DNA of 64,000 nt from Clostridium_S neuense. GTDB taxonomy: Bacteria; Bacillota; Clostridia; Clostridiales; Clostridiaceae. Below are positions 26,608 to 34,674 of this stretch, piece by piece. A model generated the notes under the pieces. It was given only the letters and a program-made list of their open reading frames with translations, searched no databases and had not been told where the DNA came from. The stretch is taken from positions 1 through 64,000 of the forward strand of contig NZ_JBJIAA010000006.1 of assembly GCF_045310695.1 (NCBI RefSeq), read 5' to 3'. How positions within the stretch are numbered: position 1 is the first letter of the stretch; the number at the start of each line of letters is the position of its first letter. The translations under genes and the position numbers were made by a program.

Positions 26608-26940
26608 TCATATTTTTTCAACAGGTTTTCTTTCAGCTTTCTTATTTCCAATCTTTTTGCTTCGCTTATATAATTCCTCAGCTATATCATTAAGTTCAAT
26701 ATTTTTCTCTACAATCAGTACCATAAGGTGATATACTACATCGCAAATTTCTCCTACAAATTCATCCTTATTTTTATTTTTAGCTGCTATTATAACTTCA
26801 GTAGATTCCTCCCCCACCTTTTTTAGTATTTTATCTATTCCTTTATCAAAAAGATAATTGGTATATGAGCCTTCCATTGGATTTTCTTTTCTATCTTTTA
26901 TAACAGAATATAACTCATCTAAAACTCCCTTATCAATCAT
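26608..26940 (-). CDS. hisE: Phosphoribosyl-ATP pyrophosphohydrolase
   Basis: Second step of histidine synthesis: phosphoribosyl-ATP to phosphoribosyl-AMP plus PPi. The MazG-like all-alpha fold shows KVGEESTEVIIAAKN (metal-binding Glu residues) and EICDVVYHLMVL. Separate protein of 110 aa rather than fused to HisI as in enterics. The ATG overlaps the hisI stop region by 8 nt, with AGGAGAGGG inside hisI as ribosome binding site. Last gene of the operon. Confidence 0.95.
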   Translation of the reverse strand: MIDKGVLDELYSVIKDRKENPMEGSYTNYLFDKGIDKILKKVGEESTEVIIAAKNKNKDEFVGEICDVVYHLMVLIVEKNIELNDIAEELYKRSKKIGNKKAERKPVEKI

Positions 26941-27283
26941 TATTCCCTCTCCTTATAAAATCATATTTTCTATAAAAACAACTTTTATTTCCAGTGTGAC
27001 AGGCCGCACCAATTTGTCTAACCTTTAACAATATAGTATCTCCGTCGCAATCAACGCCTATTTCCTCTACATATTGAAAATGTCCAGAAGTTTCTCCCTT
27101 ATTCCAGTATGACTTTCTTGATCTACTCCAAAACCATGAAGTCCCAGTTTCTATGGTTTTTTCAAGAGCTTTTTTATCCATATATGCAAGCATAAGCACT
27201 TCACTGCTTTCTAAATCTTGAACAATTGCTGGCACAAGTCCTTTTGAAAAGTCAACTATATCAATTATGTCATCTACTTTCAA
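26933..27283 (-). CDS. hisI: Phosphoribosyl-AMP cyclohydrolase
   Basis: Third step: opens the adenine ring of phosphoribosyl-AMP. It carries ATSWFWSRSRKSYWNKGETSG-like sequence (GTSWFWSRSRKSYWNKGETS), the zinc-binding CDGDTILLKV and the pair GAACHTGNKSCFYR. The 116-aa protein is monofunctional. It starts with TTG at 27283 after AAGGGTGA. It lies 18 bp after hisF and overlaps hisE. Confidence 0.95.
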   Translation of the reverse strand: MKVDDIIDIVDFSKGLVPAIVQDLESSEVLMLAYMDKKALEKTIETGTSWFWSRSRKSYWNKGETSGHFQYVEEIGVDCDGDTILLKVRQIGAACHTGNKSCFYRKYDFIRRGNND

Positions 27284-27301
27284 TTTATATCACCCTTTAT
27301 T

Positions 27302-28063
27302 TTAAATTCTAACTTCTATCCCACTGTTCTTTAGATACTCTTTAACTTCCTTTATTGTAAGTTCCCTATAATGAAAAAGAGAAGCTGCAAGAGCCGCATC
27401 AGCAGAACTTTTTTTAAATATTTCGCTAAAATCCTCCAATTTGCCACAGCCTCCAGATGCTATTACTGGTATGTTTACACTTTTACATATAGTATTAGTA
27501 AAATCAACATCGTATCCATTTTTAGTACCATCAGCATCCATACTCGTTAGAAGTATTTCTCCTGCTCCAAGGCTTTCACATTTTATTGCCCATTCCACAG
27601 CATCAAGTCCTGTATCTATTCTCCCGCCATTTATAAAAACATTCCAACCTGAATTATCAGCTCTTTTTTTACCATCTATAGCAACTACAACGCATTGACT
27701 TCCAAATCTTTCAGCTGCTTCTGCTATAAGCTCAGGTCTTTTTATAGCTGCTGAATTTACAGATATTTTATCTGCTCCAGCTCTTAAAATGTTTTTGAAA
27801 TCTTCTAAGCTTGTTATTCCACCCCCAACCGTAAGAGGAATAAAAACTCTTTCCGCAGTTTTCTTCACAACTTCTATCATAGTTTTTCTACCTTCATTGG
27901 TGGCACTTATATCTAAAAATACTATTTCGTCTGCTCCTTCTTTATTATAAAAGCCAGCAATTTCTACTGGATCTCCAACTTCTTTTAGATTTACAAAGTT
28001 AATTCCCTTAACCACTTTTCCCATATCCACATCAAGGCATGGTATTATTCTTTTAGTAAGCAA
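27302..28063 (-). CDS. hisF: Imidazole glycerol phosphate synthase, cyclase subunit HisF
   Basis: TIM-barrel cyclase that, with HisH, converts PRFAR and ammonia to imidazole glycerol phosphate and AICAR. It begins LTKRIIPCLDVDMGKVVKG with the catalytic Asp11-equivalent; VGGGIT and ASGGCG phosphate-binding loops are present. A GTG at 28078 lies in the ribosome binding site; GGGAGGG sets the TTG at 28063, giving 253 aa, the standard length. It is separated from hisA by a 66-bp repeat-bearing gap. Confidence 0.96.
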   Translation of the reverse strand: MLTKRIIPCLDVDMGKVVKGINFVNLKEVGDPVEIAGFYNKEGADEIVFLDISATNEGRKTMIEVVKKTAERVFIPLTVGGGITSLEDFKNILRAGADKISVNSAAIKRPELIAEAAERFGSQCVVVAIDGKKRADNSGWNVFINGGRIDTGLDAVEWAIKCESLGAGEILLTSMDADGTKNGYDVDFTNTICKSVNIPVIASGGCGKLEDFSEIFKKSSADAALAASLFHYRELTIKEVKEYLKNSGIEVRI

Positions 28064-28083
28064 GTTAATCCCTCCCACTTAAT

Positions 28084-28132
28084 ATAGAGTAGAGAGTAAG
28101 GAAGATAAATCAGCCTTCACTCTACTCTCTAA
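28084..28132. repeat. Intercistronic REP-like element between hisA and hisF
   Basis: TAGAGTAGAGAGTAAGG / CCTTCACTCTACTCTCTA arms form a hairpin. GTAAGGAAGATAAATC and ACTCTACTC are shared with the element at 30072-30145. The last codons and stop of hisA lie in its edge. Confidence 0.75.
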
Positions 28133-28845
28133 TCCCTACTCCTTTTAATCGCTTTCTTCAAATTCACATTTCCACTATATATCGCTTTTCCAACTATTGT
28201 TCCATAAAGATTCATATCATTTAACTTTAAAATATCATCTATAGACTTTATTCCACCAGATGCTGTAATATTGCATTTCACACTTTCTTTAAGTCTCTGA
28301 AGCATACTAAAATTGGGGCCCTCAAGAGTTCCATCCTTACTTATATCCGTAAGTATTATATTCTTTACGCCTATATACTCCATAAGTTTTGCAAATTCTA
28401 TATAATTGACTTTACTAATATCAAGCCAGCCATTGACAGCAACAAAACCATCCTTAGCATCTATTCCTACTGCTATTTTATCGTCATACTTTCTAACAGC
28501 TTCCTTCACAAATATTTTATCATTGAGAGCTGCTGTTCCAAGAATAACTCTTTTAACTCCTATTTCAATAAGTTTATCAATTGTTTCTATAGTTCTTACT
28601 CCACCGCCGAGCTCTATTGGCACCTTTACATTTTTAACTATATTTTTTACAGCCTTTATATTTACAACCTCACCCTTAAGTGCTCCATCAAGATCAACAA
28701 CATGTATATACTCCGCTCCTGCTTCTTCAAAAGACTTAGCTGTTTTTACGGGGCTTTCAGCTACTATCTCAGATTTTTCAAATATTCCTTTGTATAACCT
28801 TACACATTTTCCTTCTCTTATATCAATTGCAGGCAAAATTATCAT
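28129..28845 (-). CDS. hisA: Phosphoribosylformimino-AICAR phosphate isomerase
   Basis: TIM-barrel aldose-ketose isomerase, fourth enzyme of the pathway. It begins MIILPAIDIREGKCVRLYKG; the general acid/base pair is Asp8-equivalent in AIDIREG and the Asp in LTDISKDGTLEG. ELGGGVR and TASGGI phosphate loops are present. The ATG at 28845 overlaps the hisH TGA (ATGA), so a longer reading from 28860 is unlikely. 238 aa. The C-terminal SRD and stop come from the flanking repeat. Confidence 0.96.
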   Translation of the reverse strand: MIILPAIDIREGKCVRLYKGIFEKSEIVAESPVKTAKSFEEAGAEYIHVVDLDGALKGEVVNIKAVKNIVKNVKVPIELGGGVRTIETIDKLIEIGVKRVILGTAALNDKIFVKEAVRKYDDKIAVGIDAKDGFVAVNGWLDISKVNYIEFAKLMEYIGVKNIILTDISKDGTLEGPNFSMLQRLKESVKCNITASGGIKSIDDILKLNDMNLYGTIVGKAIYSGNVNLKKAIKRSRD

Positions 28846-29453
28846 TTTATCAGCTCCCAAAAGTTTTTAAGCATTTTTATTCCTACATCACCACTCTTTT
28901 CTGGATGGAATTGGAGTCCAAATATGTTGCCACTGCTTACAACAGCAGGTACCTTTACCCCATAATTGCAATAGGCATTTAAATTATCCTCTTTCTTTAA
29001 ATCTGCATAATATGAATGCACAAAATACACATATTCATTTTTCTTTGTATCTTTTAACACAGCACATGGTTTTGAGATATTAAGATTATTCCAACCTATT
29101 TGAGGTATTTTCAAATCAACTTGAAGTCTTTTTACTTTTCCTTCTATAAGGCCGAGTCCTTTTGTTGTCCTTACTTCCTCGCTTTCTTCAAAGAGCAGCT
29201 GCATTCCAAGACAAATACCCATGAATGGTTTTCCTTTCCTTGCTTCATCTAACATTACCTTATCAAGACCTAGTTCACTTAAATTCTTCATAGCATCTGG
29301 AAAAGCTCCTACGCCAGGAAGTACTATTGCATCGCTATTTTTTATTTCTTCTATCTTAGAAGTTATTAAAGGCTCAGCGCCTATAAATTCAAAAGCTTTT
29401 TGTACACTTCTTAAATTTCCCATTCCATAATCAACAATAGCTAATTTTTTCAT
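28842..29453 (-). CDS. hisH: Imidazole glycerol phosphate synthase, glutaminase subunit HisH
   Basis: Class I glutamine amidotransferase (203 aa) supplying ammonia to HisF. The N-terminus is LAIVDYGMGNLRSVQKAF. The nucleophile Cys sits in GICLGMQLLFE, and the His-Glu pair in FGLQFHPEKSG. The ATG at 29453 follows AAGGGG. Its stop overlaps the hisA start by four nucleotides. Confidence 0.96.
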   Translation of the reverse strand: MKKLAIVDYGMGNLRSVQKAFEFIGAEPLITSKIEEIKNSDAIVLPGVGAFPDAMKNLSELGLDKVMLDEARKGKPFMGICLGMQLLFEESEEVRTTKGLGLIEGKVKRLQVDLKIPQIGWNNLNISKPCAVLKDTKKNEYVYFVHSYYADLKKEDNLNAYCNYGVKVPAVVSSGNIFGLQFHPEKSGDVGIKMLKNFWELIK

Positions 29454-29468
29454 ATTATATTCACCCCT

Positions 29469-30053
29469 TTACAGCATCCCTTTAGTAGACATTACTCCCT
29501 TTATTCTTTTATTCCTTGATACTGCCTCGCATAGTGCTCTTCCAAAAGCCTTAAAAGCCCCTTCAATCATATGATGATTATTTTTTCCGTAAAGAACTCT
29601 TACATGAAGTGTTATTCCTGAATTAAAAGCCACCGCTCTAAAAAACTCTTCCACCATTTCAGTATCAAAAGTTCCAAGCTTATCTGTTGTGAATTCTGCA
29701 TCAAAAACAAGAAATGGTCTTCCACTTATGTCCATCGAAACCTGTGCAAGAGCCTCATCCATAGGTACAAAAGCAGTTCCATATCTATTAATAGATGCTT
29801 TATCTGAAAGAGCTTTTTTAATGCACTCACCAATTACTATTCCAACATCCTCAACAGTATGGTGTGAATCTACATAAGTATCACCTTTAGCTTTAACCTT
29901 TAAATCTAAAAGCCCATGTTTTGCCATTAATGAAAGCATATGATCAAAAAATCCTATACCCGTATCAATTTCATATTTGCCCTCACCATCTAAATCAAGT
30001 TCAACGCTTATATCTGTCTCTCCTGTTTTTCTTTGTATATTTGCCTTTCTCAC
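29469..30053 (-). CDS. hisB: Imidazoleglycerol-phosphate dehydratase
   Basis: Manganese-dependent dehydratase, monofunctional (194 aa, no N-terminal phosphatase domain as in E. coli). The two metal-binding repeats DSHHTVEDVGIVIGE and NNHHMIEGAFKAFGRAL and the FDHMLSLMAKHG motif are intact. The histidinol-phosphatase and HisC steps are not encoded in this window. GTG start at 30053 after AGGAGG with 7-nt spacing. hisH follows by 15 bp. Confidence 0.96.
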   Translation of the reverse strand: MRKANIQRKTGETDISVELDLDGEGKYEIDTGIGFFDHMLSLMAKHGLLDLKVKAKGDTYVDSHHTVEDVGIVIGECIKKALSDKASINRYGTAFVPMDEALAQVSMDISGRPFLVFDAEFTTDKLGTFDTEMVEEFFRAVAFNSGITLHVRVLYGKNNHHMIEGAFKAFGRALCEAVSRNKRIKGVMSTKGML

Positions 30054-30071
30054 AATAAAACCTCCTATTAT

Positions 30072-30145
30072 AGCAGAGAGTAAAGATTTATCTGATGTAA
30101 GGAAAATAAATCCACCTTAACTCTACTCGCTACTCTCTACTCTGC
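30072..30145. repeat. Intercistronic REP-like element between hisD and hisB
   Basis: GCAGAGAGTA and TACTCTCTACTCTGC arms flank GTAAGGAAAATAAATCCACC, closely matching the core of the hisA-hisF element. The final hisD codons (SRE) and its stop are within it. Confidence 0.75.
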
Positions 30146-31437
30146 TTAAATCTTACTTTTATAGAATTTGCATGAGCAGTCAATCCTTCTGTTTCTGCAA
30201 GTTTTACAATCTTGTCCTTTACCTCACTTAAGGCATTCTCAGAATAATAAAGATAACTTGACTTCTTTACGAAATCATCTACGGAAAGAGGTGAGAAAAA
30301 TCTTGCGGTACCGCTTGTAGGCAGCACATGATTAGGTCCTGCCATATAATCTCCAAGTGGTTCTGGAGCATAATACCCTAAAAATACAGATCCAGCATTT
30401 TTTACATAGCCTAAATACATAAAAGGATTTTCAAGCATAAGCTCAAGATGCTCAGGTGCTATAATATTTCCAATTTCAATAGCCTCTTCTATGCTTTCCG
30501 TAATGATTATAGCTCCATAACTTTTAAGCGATTCTAATATTATTTCTTTTCTTTCAAGCTTTTCTACTTGTTTTTTTAATTCCTCTATAACTTTTACAGC
30601 AAGTTCTTTTGATGTAGTAACCAATATAGCAGAGGCAAGTTTATCATGTTCGGCCTGTGACATTAAATCTGCTGCTATATACTCAGGATTTCCTTTTCCA
30701 TCTGATATTACAAGTATCTCACTTGGTCCTGCAATCATATCTATATCTACAAAACCAAATACACTCTTCTTAGCCATTGCCACAAAAATATTTCCAGGTC
30801 CAACTATCTTATCAACTTTTTCAACGCTCTCTGTTCCAAAAGCTAAAGCACCAATTGCCTGAGCTCCTCCAACCTTATAAATTTCATCTACACCTGAAAT
30901 ATCCGCTGCAACCAAAATATTTGGATTTACAAAGCCATCCTTCATAGGTGGAGTTGTCATTATTATCTTTTCCACACCTGCAACTTTTGCTGGAATTGCA
31001 TTCATAAGAACAGAAGATGGATAAGCTGCAGTCCCTCCCGGAACATATATTCCAACCTTTTCTAATGCCCTAACAATACGTCCCATAACTATTCCATCCT
31101 TTGATGGAACAAGCATAGAATTTTCCTTTTGTTTCTCATGAAAGTTCCATATATTATCTTTTGCAGTTTTAAGTGCCTCTATAAAATCTTTATCTACTTT
31201 ATCATAAGCAGCTTTTATTTCTCCCTTTGAAACTTTTATATTATCTATATTAGGACAATCAAATTTTCTAGTATAGTAAGTTAAAGCTTCATCGCCGCCT
31301 TCCCTTACATTTTTAAGAATGTCTTCTACTACTTCTATTACCCTATCATCCGCTTTCCCCTGCCTGTTTTTTAGAGTATCAAAATATTCTTTTCCCTCTT
31401 TGCTGCCACTATATATAATGTTCATAATATCATTCAT
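30130..31437 (-). CDS. hisD: Histidinol dehydrogenase
   Basis: Zinc- and NAD-dependent two-step oxidation of L-histidinol to histidine, last step of the pathway. GGTAAYPSSVLMNAIPAKVAG, VGGAQAIGALAFGTESV and VGPGN are conserved. Zinc and catalytic residues fall in SQAEHD, IIAPEHLE and the C-terminal GPNHVLPTSGTARF. 435 aa, full length. ATG at 31437 after AAGGG. The C-terminal residues SRE and the stop codon are supplied by a repeat element. Confidence 0.97.
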   Translation of the reverse strand: MNDIMNIIYSGSKEGKEYFDTLKNRQGKADDRVIEVVEDILKNVREGGDEALTYYTRKFDCPNIDNIKVSKGEIKAAYDKVDKDFIEALKTAKDNIWNFHEKQKENSMLVPSKDGIVMGRIVRALEKVGIYVPGGTAAYPSSVLMNAIPAKVAGVEKIIMTTPPMKDGFVNPNILVAADISGVDEIYKVGGAQAIGALAFGTESVEKVDKIVGPGNIFVAMAKKSVFGFVDIDMIAGPSEILVISDGKGNPEYIAADLMSQAEHDKLASAILVTTSKELAVKVIEELKKQVEKLERKEIILESLKSYGAIIITESIEEAIEIGNIIAPEHLELMLENPFMYLGYVKNAGSVFLGYYAPEPLGDYMAGPNHVLPTSGTARFFSPLSVDDFVKKSSYLYYSENALSEVKDKIVKLAETEGLTAHANSIKVRFKQSRE

Positions 31438-31453
31438 ATATATTCTTTCCCTT

Positions 31454-32086
31454 CTAAATATTTTTCACCTTGCTTATTATCTTCGATATTTCATCTTTTC
31501 TAAGCTTCATACTTGCTCTATTTACTATCATTCGTGTACTTATGCTGCATATATCTTCAAATACTACAAGCCCATTTTCCTTTAACGTATTACCTGTTTC
31601 AACTATATCGACTATAGCATCTGCAAGTCCAAGTATTGGTGCAAGTTCAACAGAGCCTTCAATTTTTATTATCTCAACGTCCATACCCTTTTCTCTGAAA
31701 TAATTTCTAGTAACATTGGGATACTTAGTTGCTATCTTTTTTCTATTACAGCCCTCATTTAGCTTAAAATTAGGTAAAGATGCTAATGAAAATTTACACT
31801 TGCCTGTTTTTAAATCTAATACTTCATAACAATCTTTATTCATTTCCATAAGGGTATCTTTCCCAACTATACCTATATCAGCAGCTCCATGTTCAACGTA
31901 AGTTAAAACATCTGCTGCCTTTACAAGTACGAAGTCTATATTATTTTTTATATCATGAAAAATTAGTTTTCTTCCCTTATCTTTAAGCTCATTGCAGTCA
32001 ATACCTGCCTTTTCAAATATTTCTATTGCTTTGGTTTCTATTCTTCCTTTTGTAAGTGCAATTCTAATAGGTACATTATCTTTCAT
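31454..32086 (-). CDS. hisG: ATP phosphoribosyltransferase catalytic subunit, short form
   Basis: First committed step: ATP plus PRPP to phosphoribosyl-ATP. At 210 aa it lacks the C-terminal ACT-like regulatory domain, so it needs HisZ. RIALTKGR starts domain I and EGSVELAPILGLADAIVDIV holds the PRPP/ATP-binding region, followed by ETGNTL. The ATG overlaps the hisZ end by 11 nt, with GAGGGG as ribosome binding site. Confidence 0.96.
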   Translation of the reverse strand: MKDNVPIRIALTKGRIETKAIEIFEKAGIDCNELKDKGRKLIFHDIKNNIDFVLVKAADVLTYVEHGAADIGIVGKDTLMEMNKDCYEVLDLKTGKCKFSLASLPNFKLNEGCNRKKIATKYPNVTRNYFREKGMDVEIIKIEGSVELAPILGLADAIVDIVETGNTLKENGLVVFEDICSISTRMIVNRASMKLRKDEISKIISKVKNI

Positions 32087-33290
32087 TGCTAATACCCCTC
32101 ACATCAATTGTTTCTCCATTATCTACATTTTTTACTTTATTAATTTTATTTTCTATACAATATTCTATTGTCTCCTCAACAGTATCAAAAAGGCTTACCT
32201 CCGCTTTTATACCTTTTTTATTAAGTTCATCAGCTTCTAAATATACCTTTTCAATTTTTTCTCCAAAAATCATATAAAAAGTATAACTACTATTACAATT
32301 TTCATTGTCATTTTCTAAGGCTTCCATTAAACTATCAACATTTATAGCAAGTCCTGTAGCCGGAATATCACGTCCAAATTGACTTATTAATTTATCATAT
32401 CTTCCTCCACTTAAAAGTGCATCCCCTATTCCTTTAGCATAACCTCTATAAATTAATCCTGTATAATAATTTATATGCTGTACCATTCCAAGATCTATAG
32501 AAAGATATTTTCCATAACCTGAATTTTCAACAATCTCATATACCTTTGAAATTGCTTTTAATGTAGCTAGCGCCTTTTCATTATTCACAAGTTTTTCAGC
32601 TTTTTCTATTATCTCCTTACCGCCAAACAACTCTGGAAGCTTAGAAAGTATAATGCTTTTTTCTTTTAACTTTTCTTTATTTTCCGATATAAAATTTTCA
32701 ACCTCACTAAAGTTTTTATTTTCAATCAAGGTTCTAAGTTTTTCTATACCTTCTTCTTCAATATCTATATCTTCAATTATGCTTTTAAAAAATTCTGCCT
32801 GCCCTATTTCTATTTTAAATTCTTTAAGTCCAGTTTTTATAAGTGCTTTTATTGCAGCTATTAATACCTCCACATCAGCTCTTAAATTACTACTTCCAAG
32901 TACTTCTATTCCAGATTGAGTTACTTCACTTATTTTCCCATTTAAAACCTCATTCATTCTATAAATATTGCCAGTATAACAAAGTTTAACTGGATAACTT
33001 TGATTTTTTATTTTTGTAGCTGCAATTCTAGCTATGGGTGTAGTCATATCTGGTCTCAGCACCATCATTCTTCCCATATTGTCAAAAAGCTTATACATTT
33101 TTTCTTGCTTTATAGGCTGATTCCTAAGATTATATACATCGTAAAATTCAAAAGTTGGTGAATTTACTTCCTTATAGCCCATTTCTATATAAACACTTCT
33201 TAGTACATCTTCTATATTTTTTTTATTTGTATATTCACTAAATAAAATGTCCCTTGTACCTTCTGGTATATACTTTCTTAAATTTATCAT
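32076..33290 (-). CDS. hisZ: ATP phosphoribosyltransferase regulatory subunit HisZ
   Basis: Catalytically inactive class II histidyl-tRNA synthetase paralogue that forms a hetero-octamer with short HisG and carries the histidine feedback site. Motif 2 is represented by LRPDMTTPIARIAAT; GGRYDKLISQFGRDIPATG lies near residue 300. 404 aa. The anticodon-binding domain of true HisRS is missing in sequence character. ATG at 33290 after GGGATGTG. First gene of the operon. Confidence 0.93.
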   Translation of the reverse strand: MINLRKYIPEGTRDILFSEYTNKKNIEDVLRSVYIEMGYKEVNSPTFEFYDVYNLRNQPIKQEKMYKLFDNMGRMMVLRPDMTTPIARIAATKIKNQSYPVKLCYTGNIYRMNEVLNGKISEVTQSGIEVLGSSNLRADVEVLIAAIKALIKTGLKEFKIEIGQAEFFKSIIEDIDIEEEGIEKLRTLIENKNFSEVENFISENKEKLKEKSIILSKLPELFGGKEIIEKAEKLVNNEKALATLKAISKVYEIVENSGYGKYLSIDLGMVQHINYYTGLIYRGYAKGIGDALLSGGRYDKLISQFGRDIPATGLAINVDSLMEALENDNENCNSSYTFYMIFGEKIEKVYLEADELNKKGIKAEVSLFDTVEETIEYCIENKINKVKNVDNGETIDVRGISNER

Positions 33291-33345
33291 TCATATCACA
33301 TCCCACTTTTACTTTATCGCTTTATCACACTAATGTATTAAATAT

Positions 33346-33374
33346 ATTTTAACAATATTATATTCTAATGTCAA
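33346..33374 (-). promoter_or_regulatory. Promoter of the his operon
   Basis: Minus strand TTGACA (33374-33369), 17-bp spacer, TAAAAT (33351-33346). The leader would be only about 50 nt, too short for a T-box. Confidence 0.8.
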
Positions 33375-33403
33375 ATAAAATTTACCCAACTATCGCATAT
33401 CAT

Positions 33404-33432
33404 TTGACAGCCTAACCTTTCAAGTGTTATAT
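33404..33432 (+). promoter_or_regulatory. Promoter of the MIF-like gene
   Basis: TTGACA (33404-33409), 17-bp spacer, TTATAT (33427-33432), divergent from the his promoter and about 45 bp before the ribosome binding site. Confidence 0.65.
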
Positions 33433-33481
33433 CTATATTATGTGCCAATTTTAAAATAATTACCTATTAGGAGGTTTTTTT

Positions 33482-33826
33482 ATGCCATTTATAAATTCAA
33501 AAGTAACCGTAAAAATGGATGACACTAAGAAAGAAACTTTAAAAAATGAACTTGGAAATTTAATCAGTCTTATTCCTGGCAAAAGTGAAAGCTGGCTGAT
33601 GGTTGGATTTGAAGATAATTATTCTTTATATTTTAAAGGCGATAAAAAAGAAAAAGCTGCTTTTGTTGAAGTAAAAATATTTGGAGGTGCTGATAAGACT
33701 TCTAAAAATAATTTAACAGCTAATATTTGTGATTTATTTGAAAGAGAGCTTCAAATACCCAAGGATTCTATATATATAACCATTCAGGAAATTGATACCT
33801 GGGGATGGAATGGTTCGCTTTTTTAA
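33482..33826 (+). CDS. MIF / phenylpyruvate tautomerase-like protein
   Basis: 114 aa with a tautomerase-type N-terminus (MPFINSKVTV), leaving the catalytic Pro exposed after Met removal. The macrophage migration inhibitory factor pattern continues with VEVKIFGGADKTSKNNLT and the C-terminal ITIQEIDTWGWNGSLF, matching the NVGWN region of MIF. Fold: trimeric beta-alpha-beta. Bacterial function is unclear; keto-enol tautomerase activity is likely. ATG after TAGGAGG. Divergent from hisZ; followed by a strong terminator. Confidence 0.88.
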   Translation: MPFINSKVTVKMDDTKKETLKNELGNLISLIPGKSESWLMVGFEDNYSLYFKGDKKEKAAFVEVKIFGGADKTSKNNLTANICDLFERELQIPKDSIYITIQEIDTWGWNGSLF

Positions 33827-33834
33827 TAATTGCA

Positions 33835-33873
33835 AAAAAAGTTTACAGTAATTTATAAGCTGTAAACTTTTTT
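33835..33873 (+). terminator. Intrinsic terminator after the MIF-like gene
   Basis: AAAAAAGTTTACAG / CTGTAAACTTTTTT with an 11-nt loop. Confidence 0.9.
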
Positions 33874-34072
33874 ATTATGTTTAGTTAAAATTTATGCTTT
33901 TTTTAATATAAATATAAAATTATTATTCAGTACAATTATAATTTTCCAGTATACATTCTTCTATTATGTACAAACTATAAAAGATATATGAAATTTAATT
34001 TTATTAATACTTTCCCAAGCGTAAATTAACTATATTGAAGCAAGTGCGTTTCCAGCTAAAGGAGGAGTAAAA

Positions 34073-34429
34073 ATGGATGATAAATGCGAAACTAAAAATG
34101 AAATTAAGCAGCTTGAAAATTTAGTAGAAAAGCATACCAGAACAGAAAGACATTTTGAAAATGGCGCCAAGTATTCATCACCAGAAGCTATAAAAACCGC
34201 TGAAGAAAAACAAAAAAGAAGAGAAGACCAAATTAACACCCTTGAAGTTAAAATAATGGGCGACACTACAAGTCCTCATGAAGAAAAAGAGCACCTAGAA
34301 GAAACCTATAGATCAACAAAAGAATATATAGATCACAATAAAGACCATATGGATAAAGAAGCTTTAAAAAACATCAGAGAAAAACAAGCCAATCGAGAAC
34401 TTCAACGCCGCCAGCTAGAATGGAAGTAA
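34073..34429 (+). CDS. Hypothetical highly charged helical protein, 118 aa
   Basis: The family is not recognised. Almost the whole protein is predicted helix with heptad-like Leu/Ile spacing and a high content of Glu, Lys, Arg and His (EEKQKRREDQINTLEVKI, HEEKEHLEETYRSTKEY). No cysteine pair, signal or membrane segment. It could be a coiled-coil dimer. A perfect AAAGGAGGAG stands 6 nt before the ATG at 34073. A REP-like element begins directly after its stop codon. Confidence 0.65.
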   Translation: MDDKCETKNEIKQLENLVEKHTRTERHFENGAKYSSPEAIKTAEEKQKRREDQINTLEVKIMGDTTSPHEEKEHLEETYRSTKEYIDHNKDHMDKEALKNIREKQANRELQRRQLEWK

Positions 34430-34522
34430 ACCACCGGGGTTTGGGCGGCAGCCCATGTGATATCTAAACCTAATATTAGTTTTCTCCATGATCTTGGGTT
34501 TGGGCTTTAGCCCATATGATTC
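34430..34522. repeat. REP-like hairpin pair related to the 96-bp array
   Basis: Two units about 59 bp apart, each GGGTTTGGGC-4 nt-GCCCAT (hairpins at 34442-34455 and 34501-34514). The reverse complement of the first, TGGGC-TGCC-GCCCAAACCCCGG, matches TGGGC-TTAC-GCCCAAGCCCCGC of the array at 14551. It starts right after a stop codon. The rest of the gap to 34633 shows nothing clear. Confidence 0.75.
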
Positions 34523-34633
34523 ATGAACCCTAAACTAGTCTTCTTAATATTAAATGCCAAACTAAAACACTGGTAATCTTAATCTAGGATTTAGTCACTC
34601 AATATCATAAACTTAAGAATTTTTAATAACTAT

Positions 34634-34674
34634 AAAATAACGATAGTAATGAATAACATTACTATCGTTATTTT
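34634..34674 (-). terminator. Intrinsic terminator overlapping the MFS stop codon
   Basis: Perfect 18-bp arms (AAAATAACGATAGTAATG and complement) with a 5-nt loop; T-rich on both sides. Confidence 0.88.
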
